From Schlesneria sp. (GTDB lineage Bacteria; Planctomycetota; Planctomycetia; Planctomycetales; Planctomycetaceae), in assembly GCA_028291515.1 (NCBI GenBank), contig JAQGHU010000022.1, positions 62,001 through 126,000 of the forward strand: a DNA stretch of 64,000 nt. Direction: 5' to 3'. Every line of letters begins with the position of its first letter. Position 1 is the stretch's first letter. This document shows, piece after piece, positions 15,034 to 24,800 of the stretch. The notes below the pieces were generated by a model. That model did not search any database. It saw nothing but the letters and a program-made list of their open reading frames with translations, and was not told where the DNA came from. Both the position numbers and the translations under genes were made by a program.

Positions 15034-15420
15034 TTACTTCGTGAGCTGAGTGTCGGTCAGCAATCCGAAGTGATAGACACTGTGAGCACCGAATTGCGAG
15101 GCGATCGCAGCGACGGCCGCGGCTTCATTCTTGTCTTCCACTTCCACGCTGATGACCGAGTGTCCCTGATTGAGCTCAATCAGACACTGCATCATGAAGT
15201 GCTCTGAGCTCTCGCCCCAAGTCGAGCCTTCCATCATGCGGTTGACCAGGTGGATGCCGTCTTCACCTTGGAAGACAAGCTGCTTCGACGCATTGAAGCC
15301 GCCGGCGGCGAGGGCCGAAGTCAGGCGGTTACAGGCGAGATCAGAGTCTACGACCCCAATCGCATGGCCTTGCAACTTGGGCAATTCCTGACCGTGGTCA
15401 AATTCTGGTTGTTTGGGCAT
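15034..15420 (-). CDS. Small general-stress-type protein of unknown function
   Basis: The 128-residue protein is soluble, alpha/beta, with two halves: HAIGVVDSDLACNRLTSAL and HSVISVEVEDKNEAAAVA, ending QFGAHSVYHFGLLTD. The end resembles small proteins annotated as general stress proteins, in which a GAH-x-V-x-YG motif closes a ferredoxin-like fold; this link is weak. ATG 15420 is chosen because GGGAGGA lies 7 bases upstream. A sigma-54-like element (15480-15494) gives a leader of about 50 bases. No ligand or catalytic residues can be named. Confidence 0.65.
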   Translation of the reverse strand: MPKQPEFDHGQELPKLQGHAIGVVDSDLACNRLTSALAAGGFNASKQLVFQGEDGIHLVNRMMEGSTWGESSEHFMMQCLIELNQGHSVISVEVEDKNEAAAVAAIASQFGAHSVYHFGLLTDTQLTK

Positions 15421-15479
15421 GATGTTCCTCCCTTGAGGGCGAAGCGGCTGCGAAACGACGGACTTAAGGACAAGAAAGG

Positions 15480-15494
15480 GCAAATGCCATGCCC
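15480..15494 (-). promoter_or_regulatory. Sigma-54-like element for the gene at 15034-15420
   Basis: The minus strand reads GGGCAT-GGCAT-TTGC, with the GG and GC dinucleotides at the required spacing. The predicted start of transcription is about 48 bases before ATG 15420. Confidence 0.5.
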
Positions 15495-15511
15495 GTCCCG
15501 CGGACTAACCG

Positions 15512-15859
15512 TCACGCATATCGCGGCGAGGGGAGACCTTTGCGGAAGTACATCGATTCAATTTCATCTCGACAACGTCGACGTGCGAGTAACGCCAGCC
15601 GAAGAAGTCCGTTCCGCCCGGCGCTTGGAAGTTCGCGTAACAGATCGGCCCATTGAGAGACCAATGAAGAATAGGCGAGGAGGTCGACAAGATCGTTGGC
15701 AGACATTTGTGCCAATTCCTTGTCTGTGATTCGTGAAATGCCGACTCGAACGGGACTAATCTGCAACTGCGGCTCTGTCGTGTGATTCGATGTTGTGTCC
15801 CGAGGAACATTGCGAAGGATGCCGCGGCTGGTTGGAACTTCCTCTTTCGTTGCTGACAT
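15512..15859 (-). CDS. Helical hypothetical protein
   Basis: The 115-residue product has a polar N-terminal third and a helical C-terminal half (KELAQMSANDLVDLLAYSSL and SQWADLLRELPSAGR) ending in basic residues. I do not recognise a family. The start is uncertain: ATG 15859 has a GGAAGGCAGG site before it, and two further in-frame Met codons lie upstream. It follows the BON-domain gene by 58 bases and may be co-transcribed with it. A different frame of similar length overlaps it, so coding is likely but not certain. Confidence 0.5.
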   Translation of the reverse strand: MSATKEEVPTSRGILRNVPRDTTSNHTTEPQLQISPVRVGISRITDKELAQMSANDLVDLLAYSSLVSQWADLLRELPSAGRNGLLRLALLARRRCRDEIESMYFRKGLPSPRYA

Positions 15860-15917
15860 TAGCCTGCCTTCCAAGGACATGACGGGTAAACCATGGGACT
15901 GCGATTTCTGTGATTGG

Positions 15918-16154
15918 CTATACCACAATGAGTTCGTTATGGACGACCAGATTACTGGCGGCAGTTGCCAGGACGGATGCCACCTGCTTCATGTAATAGC
16001 TGGGAACTTCGCCTGCGATGTGAATACGATCTTGTGACTGTGTCACTTTCAACATCCGTAAACTCGCATATCCACTTGACCGTAAACAATTCTCAACCTG
16101 CAACGTCAGAGGAACTGCGCAATCGCAACCGTTTGCGGGCGAGTTACTAGTCAT
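15918..16154 (-). CDS. BON-domain-like small protein
   Basis: The 78-residue protein contains one BON-like domain: VENCLRSSGYASLRMLKVTQ, then DRIHIAGEVPSYYMKQVA and the closing strand NLVVHNELIVV. The pattern of an alpha helix, the I-x-G-x-V turn and the final hydrophobic V-x-N-x-L-x-V strand is typical of BON (OsmY-type) domains, which bind phospholipid and are osmotic-stress induced in several bacteria. No signal peptide is evident. ATG 16154 is preferred because AAGGA lies nine bases upstream; ATG 16163 abuts that site. A sigma-54-like element lies at 16215-16229. Confidence 0.72.
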   Translation of the reverse strand: MTSNSPANGCDCAVPLTLQVENCLRSSGYASLRMLKVTQSQDRIHIAGEVPSYYMKQVASVLATAASNLVVHNELIVV

Positions 16155-16214
16155 TAACAACATCCTTGAGGGGAACCGGGAGGTGCGCGACTTGAGCTGG
16201 CAACATTTCCAAGT

Positions 16215-16229
16215 GCAAATAAAATACCA
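16215..16229 (-). promoter_or_regulatory. Sigma-54-like element for the BON-domain gene
   Basis: The minus strand reads TGGTAT-TTTAT-TTGC followed by A. One core base differs (C to T in GGCA), but the GG and GC pairs and spacing are kept. It lies about 60 bases before ATG 16154. Confidence 0.45.
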
Positions 16230-16452
16230 TGAAGAATTTCTCGCAAAATGCCGAAGTGGAGTGCGGCTGCCTTGAGTGATGAAACCCGCAAGTATTGTCG
16301 TTTTCGGGAGATGTGGTTATTCATCGGGCGGGGTCAAGGTACCATTGTTCATCGCTTTTACAGTTCTCTGATGTAAATTGGGGAACCATCTTGGGCGAAG
16401 TCGTGACAGCGATTGGTCGCTCAGGTGTCATCGCGTTTAGATCGACCTTTGG

Positions 16453-16490
16453 CAAAAAAATGAAGCCGAAGAAGGATGACTTCTTCGGCT
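16453..16490 (-). terminator. Strong rho-independent terminator of the DUF4142 gene
   Basis: On the minus strand AGCCGAAGAAG pairs perfectly with CTTCTTCGGCT across a five-base loop, followed by TCATTTTTTTGCC. It lies 39 bases past the stop at 16529. Confidence 0.88.
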
Positions 16491-16528
16491 CTAATTCGTT
16501 ACGCACGGTCACTGAAATGGTACGAAAC

Positions 16529-17341
16529 CTACTTGTCGCTCTTGTCGCGTTTTTCATTCTTTCCTTGATCACCGTGGTCATCAAGATCTTTCATGATCTC
16601 TTCGGCCTTCTTCAAATGGGTTTCCGTCGTTTCCAGTCCGGCGGCCAGCAGTTGAGCGAATTCACCTGATGCATGCCGTTGGAACACGGTCAACTTAGTC
16701 TTCATCTCTTCATGTTTGGCGATTTGATGGCCAATGAAACAGATGTCGAACTTGTCGCCATCCATCTCCCCCATTTTCTTCTTGGCATCTGCCAGGCATT
16801 GTTGAGCGACTTCGCGATGAAGCTGAATGACATCAATTTGTGATGATCCTGCCGCTTGAGCGCCAACCTGCTGAATTGCTTGTCCAGGTTGAGCAGTCGC
16901 TTGGGCCTGTGGCTGAGCAGCACCCCCTGCAAGCTGAACCCGTGACTGATTCGACTGGCTGGAAGCGGCTTGCAGAGTTTCCTGAGCTTCAGGAGCGAAT
17001 CGTTGCAGCTTTTTGAGGAAGCCTTGATGATCGTCGACCAGCATCTTGGCGTATTCTTTAACGTCTTTGTCCTTCGCTTTGTCGGCAGCCATCTTCGCAA
17101 TCGCAACTTCTTCCTGATTCGCAATCGCAACACAGGCGGCTAGCGTGTGTTCGTTAATTGGAGCAGAGGCAACTTGTCCAGGGACTGCCCGTGCGCCAGT
17201 CGCATTTGGATTCACTTGCACCTGGACGCCAGGTCGAGCGGGTTGGCCTGGTTGAACAGGCTGAGCTTGTTGAGCAAACACTGGGGTTGCCATCAGGGAC
17301 GCACTCAAGACCATCGTTGTCGCAGATTTTGGGAACATCAT
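16529..17341 (-). CDS. Exported DUF4142 domain protein
   Basis: The 270-residue protein has a signal peptide (TTMVLSASLMATPVFAQQ), a Gln/Pro-rich linker, and a DUF4142 domain from about 65 to 250, split by a Gln/Ala insertion near 135-165. Motifs are AACVAIANQEEVAIAKMA, DKDVKEYAKMLVDDHQGFL and IGHQIAKHEEMKTKL. DUF4142 proteins are ferritin-like helical bundles exported to the periplasm; the His residues in DDHQGF and IAKHEEM are typical, but the function is unknown. A sigma-54-like element lies at 17460-17474 and a strong terminator follows. It stands alone as a transcription unit. Confidence 0.85.
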   Translation of the reverse strand: MMFPKSATTMVLSASLMATPVFAQQAQPVQPGQPARPGVQVQVNPNATGARAVPGQVASAPINEHTLAACVAIANQEEVAIAKMAADKAKDKDVKEYAKMLVDDHQGFLKKLQRFAPEAQETLQAASSQSNQSRVQLAGGAAQPQAQATAQPGQAIQQVGAQAAGSSQIDVIQLHREVAQQCLADAKKKMGEMDGDKFDICFIGHQIAKHEEMKTKLTVFQRHASGEFAQLLAAGLETTETHLKKAEEIMKDLDDHGDQGKNEKRDKSDK

Positions 17342-17459
17342 CAGAAGTACTCCATTTGGGATCAGTCACTACTAGGCAGGCGGATCGCAGCGTCAGAACA
17401 TCTGACGTTGATTGAGAGGCTCTCCGCAGTACCGATCGGCGACGTATAATCGATCGGAT

Positions 17460-17474
17460 GCAACAGTAATGCCG
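17460..17474 (-). promoter_or_regulatory. Sigma-54-like element for the DUF4142 gene
   Basis: The minus strand reads CGGCAT-TACTG-TTGC followed by A, a strict core match. It lies about 120 bases before ATG 17341. Confidence 0.55.
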
Positions 17475-17731
17475 GGTAGGGAGTTGCTGCTGGTCAATCC
17501 GTCGACACCATTGGTCGCGTGGTGTCTTAAAAGAGCTCACAGGACCACAGCTTGATAGAAGTTCCCCAGTTGCGTTACGAGATCCGGGCAGCCCTGCCGT
17601 GTCGTAAATGATGAGTTGATCGGCGAGCATCGCGGGACTCGATGCGATCCGTCAAAATCCCGAACTGCGTTACTTCGGAAAAGCGACCGAGCTGCGCAAA
17701 TGTCTTGTCGTACGATCGCAAATCGCGCAAC

Positions 17732-17784
17732 GAAAAAGGCGTGTGCGTTGACGACAACTTTCGTGATCGTCAACGACACACGCC
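17732..17784 (-). terminator. Terminator of the di-haem peroxidase-like gene
   Basis: On the minus strand a stem pairs GGCGTGTG-type arms (17739-17755 with 17767-17784, one bulge) and is followed by TTTTTCG. It lies 26 bases after the stop at 17810. Confidence 0.7.
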
Positions 17785-17809
17785 CCGCAACGTATACAGC
17801 GAAAGTGTG

Positions 17810-19237
17810 CTAAAGGACTCGCAGGAACGCGACGAGATCCTGCTTCTCCTCAGTCGACAGTTTCAGTTCGAGAATCAAATTAAAAAACTCCACCGTGTCG
17901 TCGAGAGTCAGTAATCGTCCGTCGTGGAAATAGGGTGGCGAGTCCTTCAGGCCACGAAGTGGAAACGTCTTGATCGGACCATCGCCGACAGCGCGGGCAT
18001 TGTTAATCGTCTTCGGTTCATGAAACCGCTCGATCTTCAAGTTGTGCATCAGGTTGTCGGTGTAATATGGGGCCGGATGACAGACCGCGCATTGAGCTTT
18101 GCCGAAGAATAACTTCTGACCCCGCAGTTCGGATTCTGTGGCCTGATCTTCTGCCAGCTTGCCATAGATGTCCAATTTCGGTGCTGGTGGGAAATCGAGG
18201 ATCTCCTGGAATTCCGCCATGAAATGCACCTGGCTGCCACGCTCCAGGAGATTCACTCCCTTCTTGGTTGCGATCACGGGATCACCGTCAAAGTAGGCAC
18301 CTCGTTGTTCGAACTCGGTGAAATCTTCCACCGTCTTCAAGGCGCGTTGCGAGCCGAATAGCCGCTGGACGTGGACGCCACGCAGTGTCGGGGTTTCGAT
18401 CCGATGTCGGAATTCTTGTGGTCGCACGTCGCCAGCAAGATGCGTGGCCCCGTTCGAGTGGCCATTCACATGGCAGTCGAAGCAAGTGACTCCGCGACTG
18501 GGTCGCAAGGATCGGCGATCATCGGTGTGATTGAACTGCTGTTGCGGGAAGGGAGTGACCAACAACCGCAGTCCCTCCAGTTGTTTTGGGTTCAGGATCC
18601 CGTTGAAGAGATCAAACGCGTTGTCGATTGTGACCAGTTTCCCCTTGGACACGTCGCCCAGATCTGGACGGGTGGTCAAGTAAATCGGTGGCGGGAATTC
18701 CGGCAGGAAATGATCCGGCAAATCAAAGTCGAGATCGAAGCGGGTCAGGTCGCGACCTTCTTGCTTCTTGATTTCTTCGATATGGAACTTGGGAAACACC
18801 ATCCCGCCTTCAGGATGGTTAGGGTGCGGAAGCGGCAGGAAGCCGTGTGGAAAACTGTTCTGCTTGCGAATGTCGGCTGGCGACATCTTGCTGAGCTTTT
18901 CCCAGGTCATCCCGTCTGGAAGACGGACGCGCACCCCTTCCTGCAGTACCTTTCCGCGTGACATTTTCACGCTTTTGGACGGGCGATCCGTCAGGTCGTA
19001 TCGCTCTTCAAGCAAATCGCTTTGTCGCTTTGCGATGGCCGGCTTTTCAGCCTCCATGCGTTTGATGACGCTGCTGAGCGATTCGTCGGAAGTGACTGGC
19101 AGATAGCTCGATGGAGGCGGCTTAGGCTTTTCGTTTCGATCGGCCTTATCCTGGGCCGAAATCAAACCGCTGAACAGGGCGAAAGCGAAGAGGGGAAAGA
19201 CTCGTCGACCACGGTGATCAACAGTAGGCATCTTCAT
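17810..19237 (-). CDS. Secreted di-haem cytochrome c peroxidase-like protein
   Basis: The 475-residue protein has a signal peptide (VFPLFAFALFSGLISAQ) and two haem c sites, CFDCH near residue 252 and CAVCH near 384. The C-terminal half has the MauG/cytochrome c peroxidase pattern: FFGKAQCAVCHPAPYYTDN, TPTLRGVHVQRLFGS, FPLRGLKDSPPYFHDGRLLTLDDTVEF split over several motifs. The long N-terminal part before the first haem is unlike classical CcpA and is seen in planctomycete relatives. It should reduce peroxide or oxidise a partner in the periplasm; the electron donor is unknown. ATG 19237 is preferred because AAGGAA lies 9-14 bases upstream. It stands alone. Confidence 0.85.
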   Translation of the reverse strand: MKMPTVDHRGRRVFPLFAFALFSGLISAQDKADRNEKPKPPPSSYLPVTSDESLSSVIKRMEAEKPAIAKRQSDLLEERYDLTDRPSKSVKMSRGKVLQEGVRVRLPDGMTWEKLSKMSPADIRKQNSFPHGFLPLPHPNHPEGGMVFPKFHIEEIKKQEGRDLTRFDLDFDLPDHFLPEFPPPIYLTTRPDLGDVSKGKLVTIDNAFDLFNGILNPKQLEGLRLLVTPFPQQQFNHTDDRRSLRPSRGVTCFDCHVNGHSNGATHLAGDVRPQEFRHRIETPTLRGVHVQRLFGSQRALKTVEDFTEFEQRGAYFDGDPVIATKKGVNLLERGSQVHFMAEFQEILDFPPAPKLDIYGKLAEDQATESELRGQKLFFGKAQCAVCHPAPYYTDNLMHNLKIERFHEPKTINNARAVGDGPIKTFPLRGLKDSPPYFHDGRLLTLDDTVEFFNLILELKLSTEEKQDLVAFLRVL

Positions 19238-19440
19238 GTGATGGGTTCCTTGAGAGGTCCGAGACACAACGCAAGGACAACTATAATGTGAATGCTGCCG
19301 ATTCTGCATCTCTCATGCCGACTGACTGTGTAAACCGCAATGGGGCGAAAGTCTCGTTGGCTGCTATCTGTAGGATTTGGAACGACTTCTGCCATGCGAT
19401 TCAATTCGTGTTGCCACCACTCCAATTTGGGAATGCCACC

Positions 19441-21243
19441 ATGTCCGCCCGGATTGAAGACTATGCGTTGATCGGAGATTGCCATTCTGGGGCACTGGTC
19501 TCGCGCGAGGGTTCGATCGATTGGCTGTGCCTGCCCCGATTTGATTCGGGTGCCTGCTTCGCGGCGTTGCTGGGAACTTGTGATCACGGTCGCTGGCAGA
19601 TCCGGCCCGTGGGTGAATATCAGGTGACACGCCATTATCGGGACAACACGCTAATTCTGGAAACGGAGTTTACGACGGCGGATGGTTCGGTGACGGTGAT
19701 TGATTTCATGCCGCCTCGGACGACACATCCTCATGTGGTCAGAATCGTGGTCGGAAAATCTGGCCGTGTGCCGATGAACTTCGAATTCATTATTCGGCCG
19801 GACTATGGATCGCTGATCCCGTGGGTGCAACGATTCGATGGTGGAATCCGCGCGATCGCAGGGCCGGACGGCTTTCACATGAGGAGCGATGTCGAATTGC
19901 ACGGCGAGAACTTCAAAACGGTTGCCGACTTCGATGTGGAAGCCGGCCAATCCTATTCGTTTGTGATGACCTGGTTTCCATCGCATATGACGCCACCGGA
20001 CGATATCGACGCGAACCTGGCACTCGACGAAACCGAAGAATGGTGGCGGTGCTGGGCGCAAAAAAGCGATTACAAAGGTCGCTGGCGCAATGCGGTCATG
20101 CGATCTCTGATCACTCTGAAAGGTTTGACCTACGGCCCCACCGGCGGAATCGTTGCCGCGCTCACGACATCACTTCCTGAGCTTTTCGGCGGAAGCAGGA
20201 ACTGGGATTATCGCTACTGCTGGCCGCGCGATGCCGCGTTCACATTGTTCGCATTGCTGCAGAGTGGCTACGTGCAGGAAGCCGCGGCCTGGAGGGATTG
20301 GCTGCTGCGGGCCGTCGCGGGCCGTCCAGCACAGATCCAGTCGATTTATGGAGTGGCGGGCGAGCATCGACTACAGGAGTTGGAACTTCCCTGGCTTCCC
20401 GGTTATGAAAACTCTTCGCCAGTGCGCATTGGCAATGGTGCGTTCGCCCAACTGCAAATCGACGTTTACGGCGAACTCATGGCCGCCCTTTATTTGGCTC
20501 GCAAGAAGGGACTACCACCCGATGAGGATTCTTGGCCAGTCCAACGGGTCTTGATGGAGCACCTGGAAACGATCTGGAGCGAGCCGGACGAAGGTATTTG
20601 GGAAATCCGTGGGCCGAGACAGCACTTCACGCACTCGAAGGTCTTGGCTTGGGTCGCGGCGGATCGAGCGGTCAAAACGATCGAATTGATGGGATGGGAC
20701 GAGCCGATTGATCGTTGGATCAAACTGCGAAATGCCATTCACGACGACGTTTGCCAACATGGTTTCGATCCCAAAATGAATTCGTTCGTGCAGGCGTATG
20801 GGGCTGCGCATCTGGATGCCAGTCTGCTGGTCCTACCGCTGGTGGGATTCCTGCCGCCGAGCGATCCCCGGATCATCGGCACGCTTGAGGCCGTGCAACG
20901 AGTGCTGATGGATGGTGGGCTTGTGCAGAGATATGACACCGATTCGCGGGTCGATGGTTTGCATCCCGGTGAGGGGAAGTTCTTACTCTGCAGCTTTTGG
21001 CTGGTGGACAATTTGACGCAGCAAGGACGCCATCGCGAAGCACTCGAACTGTTCGAACGGCTGCTGTCGATACGGAATGACGTCGGGCTGCTGTCGGAAG
21101 AGTATGACCCCGTGGCAAACCGGATGGTCGGAAACTTCCCGCAGGCGTTGTCGCATGTGGCGATGATCAACTCGGCGCAAAATCTTTCCGCAGCACTCGA
21201 AGACCGGGACGGAGTGCAAAAATCGTATGAGCAATGCCACTAG
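19441..21243 (+). CDS. Glycoside hydrolase family 15 (glucoamylase/trehalase-like)
   Basis: The 600-residue protein matches bacterial GH15 enzymes with an N-terminal trehalase-like beta domain: MSARIEDYALIGDCHSGALV, GSIDWLCLPRFDSGACF and RNWDYRYCWPRDAAFTLFAL. The (alpha/alpha)6 catalytic barrel follows to the end. The motif HPGEGKFLLCSFWLVDNL near 505-525 carries the second acidic catalytic region. Substrates are probably alpha-glucans, maltodextrin or trehalose. No signal peptide is evident, so it is likely cytosolic. ATG 19441 is chosen because homologues start here; the ribosome binding site is weak. The family length of about 600 fits. Neighbours do not define the pathway. Confidence 0.92.
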   Translation: MSARIEDYALIGDCHSGALVSREGSIDWLCLPRFDSGACFAALLGTCDHGRWQIRPVGEYQVTRHYRDNTLILETEFTTADGSVTVIDFMPPRTTHPHVVRIVVGKSGRVPMNFEFIIRPDYGSLIPWVQRFDGGIRAIAGPDGFHMRSDVELHGENFKTVADFDVEAGQSYSFVMTWFPSHMTPPDDIDANLALDETEEWWRCWAQKSDYKGRWRNAVMRSLITLKGLTYGPTGGIVAALTTSLPELFGGSRNWDYRYCWPRDAAFTLFALLQSGYVQEAAAWRDWLLRAVAGRPAQIQSIYGVAGEHRLQELELPWLPGYENSSPVRIGNGAFAQLQIDVYGELMAALYLARKKGLPPDEDSWPVQRVLMEHLETIWSEPDEGIWEIRGPRQHFTHSKVLAWVAADRAVKTIELMGWDEPIDRWIKLRNAIHDDVCQHGFDPKMNSFVQAYGAAHLDASLLVLPLVGFLPPSDPRIIGTLEAVQRVLMDGGLVQRYDTDSRVDGLHPGEGKFLLCSFWLVDNLTQQGRHREALELFERLLSIRNDVGLLSEEYDPVANRMVGNFPQALSHVAMINSAQNLSAALEDRDGVQKSYEQCH

Positions 21244-21862
21244 ACAGTGGCGGTTGGCGACCAATCGAGTCCTGTACTACGCAGCCACAATCGCGACCAT
21301 TCGTTGGAAGGTGATCGCTCATCGTGGGCGAAAAATGCTCGAAGGCATGCGATGCCCTTAGGTTGCGCAGATTTTAATAAGCCACTGTGCTTTCAGTGTT
21401 TCGGGCATTCTTCTCGACGATCAATTGATTTGGCATTCGATTCGCTGTTACCTCCTTGCAGAGCTAGGGCAATGTCGAGAGGCCGTGCTCATGAAGTGCA
21501 GAGCTTGTCTTGTGTGGCCCGCCAAGACAATTTTTGCAATGCGTGTTGCGGTGGATCGGGTTGCCCATGCTCTTCTTTCATTTAGAGCGACAAGTTTGAT
21601 AGCTCCAATCGTCGTCTTGGGATTCATTGGTTGCACGGAAAGTGACCATGCTGATCTGCCGTAGTGCAGCGCGGTCGAGTTGCGTCCCGGAATTGTGCGC
21701 GATTGTTGAGCCTTGCGCCTGTTCTTTGTTTTGCGCACAATATGTGCGGTTGGAATGTGCCCAAACGGCGGTTGTGTCGTTTGCCTGCGCTCCGTTAATT
21801 TCCAGCAATCACCTGCATCATCAGGATGCATTCGGCATCATTCGTCACCCTAAGGACTGGCT
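21244..21862. other. 619-base gap upstream of the HAMP-array kinase
   Basis: Both strands are open for stretches, but no frame has a family motif, a ribosome binding site or plausible composition (Cys and Arg excess). I see no repeat or clear promoter. Confidence 0.5.
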
Positions 21863-24800
21863 ATGCTGACAAGTGAAGGTCCCGTTGCTTCGCACCATGA
21901 ATTGTCCGATCTGCTGTCAGCCTTGGTGGCGCTCAAAAAAGGAAAACGCGACATTCGATTGCCAATCGCCTGGACCGGCTTATTGGGCCGAGTCGCCGAC
22001 GCATTCAATGATGTCGTTGAGCAGAATGAGCGGATGGCCGATGAGCTATCGCGCCTGAGCCAGAGCGTCGGAAAAGAAGGGAAACTGGGTCAGCGACTGG
22101 TTGCCGGAAACGTCAGTGGCTTTTGGGCCGAGTCCGTTGAGTCGGTTAACGACCTGATCAGCGATCTGGTGCATCCGACCAGTGAAACGGCTCGCGTCAT
22201 AGGTGCGGTGGCTCAGGGCGACCTTTCTCACAAGATGGCGCTGGAAGTCGACGACCGTCCCCTGCAGGGCGAGTTTCTGCGTACCGCTCAAACGATCAAT
22301 AAGATGGTCGATCAGCTGGGATCGTTCGCCGCCGAAGTGACTCGCGTAGCCCGCGAAGTGGGAACAGAAGGGAAGTTGGGTGGCCAGGCCGCCGTGAAAG
22401 GTGTCGCCGGGATCTGGCGAGAGCTCACCGATTCGGTGAACTCAATGGCCGGTAACTTGACTGGCCAAGTGCGAAACATCGCCGATGTGACTACCGCCGT
22501 GGCCAATGGCGACCTTTCCAAGAAGATCACAGTCGACGTGAAGGGGGATTTCCTGGAGCTGAAGGCGACCATCAACACCATGGTGGATCAACTTCGTTCG
22601 TTCGCATCCGAAGTGACGCGTGTGGCTCGTGAAGTGGGCTCCGAAGGGAAACTGGGTGGTCAGGCAAAGGTGGAAGGTGTTTCCGGGACATGGAAGGATT
22701 TGACCGACTCCGTGAATTCCATGGCCGGCAACCTGACCGGCCAGGTGCGCAACATTGCCGCGGTGACCACGGCTGTGGCAAATGGTGACCTCTCGCGCAA
22801 GATCACAGTGGACGTGAAGGGGGAAATCCTGGAACTGAAGAACACCATTAATACGATGGTGGATCAGTTGTCATCGTTCGCGGCTGAAGTGACTCGCGTG
22901 GCCCGTGAAGTGGGCACCGAAGGGAAGCTGGGTGGTCAAGCCGATGTGAAGGGTGTGGCCGGGACGTGGAAAGACTTGACGGACTCGGTGAACTTCATGG
23001 CGTCGAACCTGACCAGTCAGGTGCGTAACATCGCCGACGTGACGACCGCTGTGGCGAACGGTGACTTGTCGAAGAAGATCACGGTGGACGTGAAAGGCGA
23101 AATTCTCGAGTTGAAAGACACCATTAATACAATGGTGGATCAGCTTCGATCGTTTGCGGCCGAAGTGACGCGTGTGGCTCGTGAAGTGGGCTCGGAAGGA
23201 AAGCTGGGTGGTCAGGCTGATGTGAAGGGTGTCGGTGGCACGTGGAAAGACTTGACGGACTCGGTGAACTTCATGGCGTCGAACCTGACCAGTCAGGTGC
23301 GTAACATCGCCGACGTGACAACCGCAGTGGCGAACGGCGACTTGTCGAAGAAGATCACAGTGGATGTGCGCGGCGAAATTCTGGAACTGAAGAATACCAT
23401 TAATACGATGGTGGATCAGTTGTCATCGTTCGCGTCAGAAGTGACTCGCGTGGCTCGTGAAGTCGGTTCCGAAGGGAAGCTGGGTGGTCAGGCCGACGTG
23501 CGCGACGTGGCTGGTACTTGGAAGGATCTGACCGACAGCGTGAATATGATGGCCGGTAATTTGACCGGTCAGGTGCGCAACATTGCCGACGTGACCAAGG
23601 CTGTGGCTGCCGGTGACTTATCCAAAAAGATCACTGTCGACGTGCGCGGCGAAATCCTGGAACTGAAAAACACCATCAATACGATGGTGGACCAGTTGCG
23701 ATCGTTCGGTGCCGAAGTGACCCGCGTGGCTCGTGAAGTGGGAACCGAAGGGAAGCTGGGCGGTCAGGCCGACGTTCCTGGGGTCGCTGGGACGTGGAAG
23801 GACTTGACCGACAACGTGAACTCGATGGCGTCGAACCTGACGAGTCAGGTGCGCAACATCGCCGAAGTGACGACGGCCGTGGCGAACGGCGACTTGTCGA
23901 AGAAGATCACGGTGGACGTGCGCGGCGAAATTCTCGAGTTGAAAGACACTATTAACACGATGGTGGATCAACTCGGTTCGTTTGCGTCGGAAGTGACGCG
24001 CGTGGCTCGTGAAGTGGGGACCGACGGAAAGCTGGGTGGCCAGGCCAATGTGAAGGGTGTCGCCGGGACGTGGAAGGACTTGACGGACTCCGTGAACTTC
24101 ATGGCGTCGAACCTGACGAGTCAGGTGCGAAACATCGCGGACGTGACGAAGGCCGTGGCTGCGGGCGACTTGTCGAAGAAGATCACGGTGGACGTGAAGG
24201 GAGAAATCCTCGAACTGAAGAACACCATCAATACGATGGTGGATCAACTCCGATCGTTTGCGGCGGAAGTGACTCGCGTGGCCCGTGAGGTCGGTTCCGA
24301 AGGAAAGCTGGGCGGCCAGGCCGATGTGCGTGACGTGGCCGGTACGTGGAAAGACTTGACGGACTCTGTGAATACGATGGCCGGTAATCTGACCGGTCAA
24401 GTGCGTAACATTGCCGACGTGACGAAAGCTGTGGCGGCCGGCGACTTGTCGCGCAAGATCACGGTGGACGTGAAGGGCGAAATCCTGGAGTTGAAGAACA
24501 CGATCAATGTGATGGTGGACCAGTTGGGGTCATTCGCGGCGGAAGTGACTCGCGTGGCTCGCGAAGTCGGTACCGAAGGAAAGCTGGGTGGCCAGGCTGA
24601 TGTGCAAGGGGTCGCTGGCACGTGGAAAGACTTGACCGACTCCGTGAATTCAATGGCGTCGAACCTGACCAGTCAGGTACGAAACATCGCCGACGTGACG
24701 ACCGCTGTGGCCAACGGCGACTTGTCGAAGAAGATCACGGTGGACGTGAAGGGTGAAATCCTGGAGTTGAAAGACACCATCAATACGATGGTGGATCAGT

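Larger units (their letters stand above)
16155..16528. other. 374-base gap with promoter element and terminator
   Basis: No gene is supported. The gap holds the sigma-54-like element for the BON gene (16215-16229) and the terminator of the DUF4142 gene (16453-16490). The rest is unremarkable. Confidence 0.6.
17342..17809. other. 468-base gap between DUF4142 and peroxidase-like genes
   Basis: No gene is supported. It holds the sigma-54-like element at 17460-17474, which faces DUF4142, and the terminator of the upstream peroxidase-like gene at 17732-17784. A TATAAT at 17445 on the plus strand has no obvious gene to serve. Confidence 0.55.

Noticed and set aside
21247-21585. 112-codon frame after the GH15 gene
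   Set aside because: Cys/Arg-rich, no ribosome binding site, and no recognisable family.
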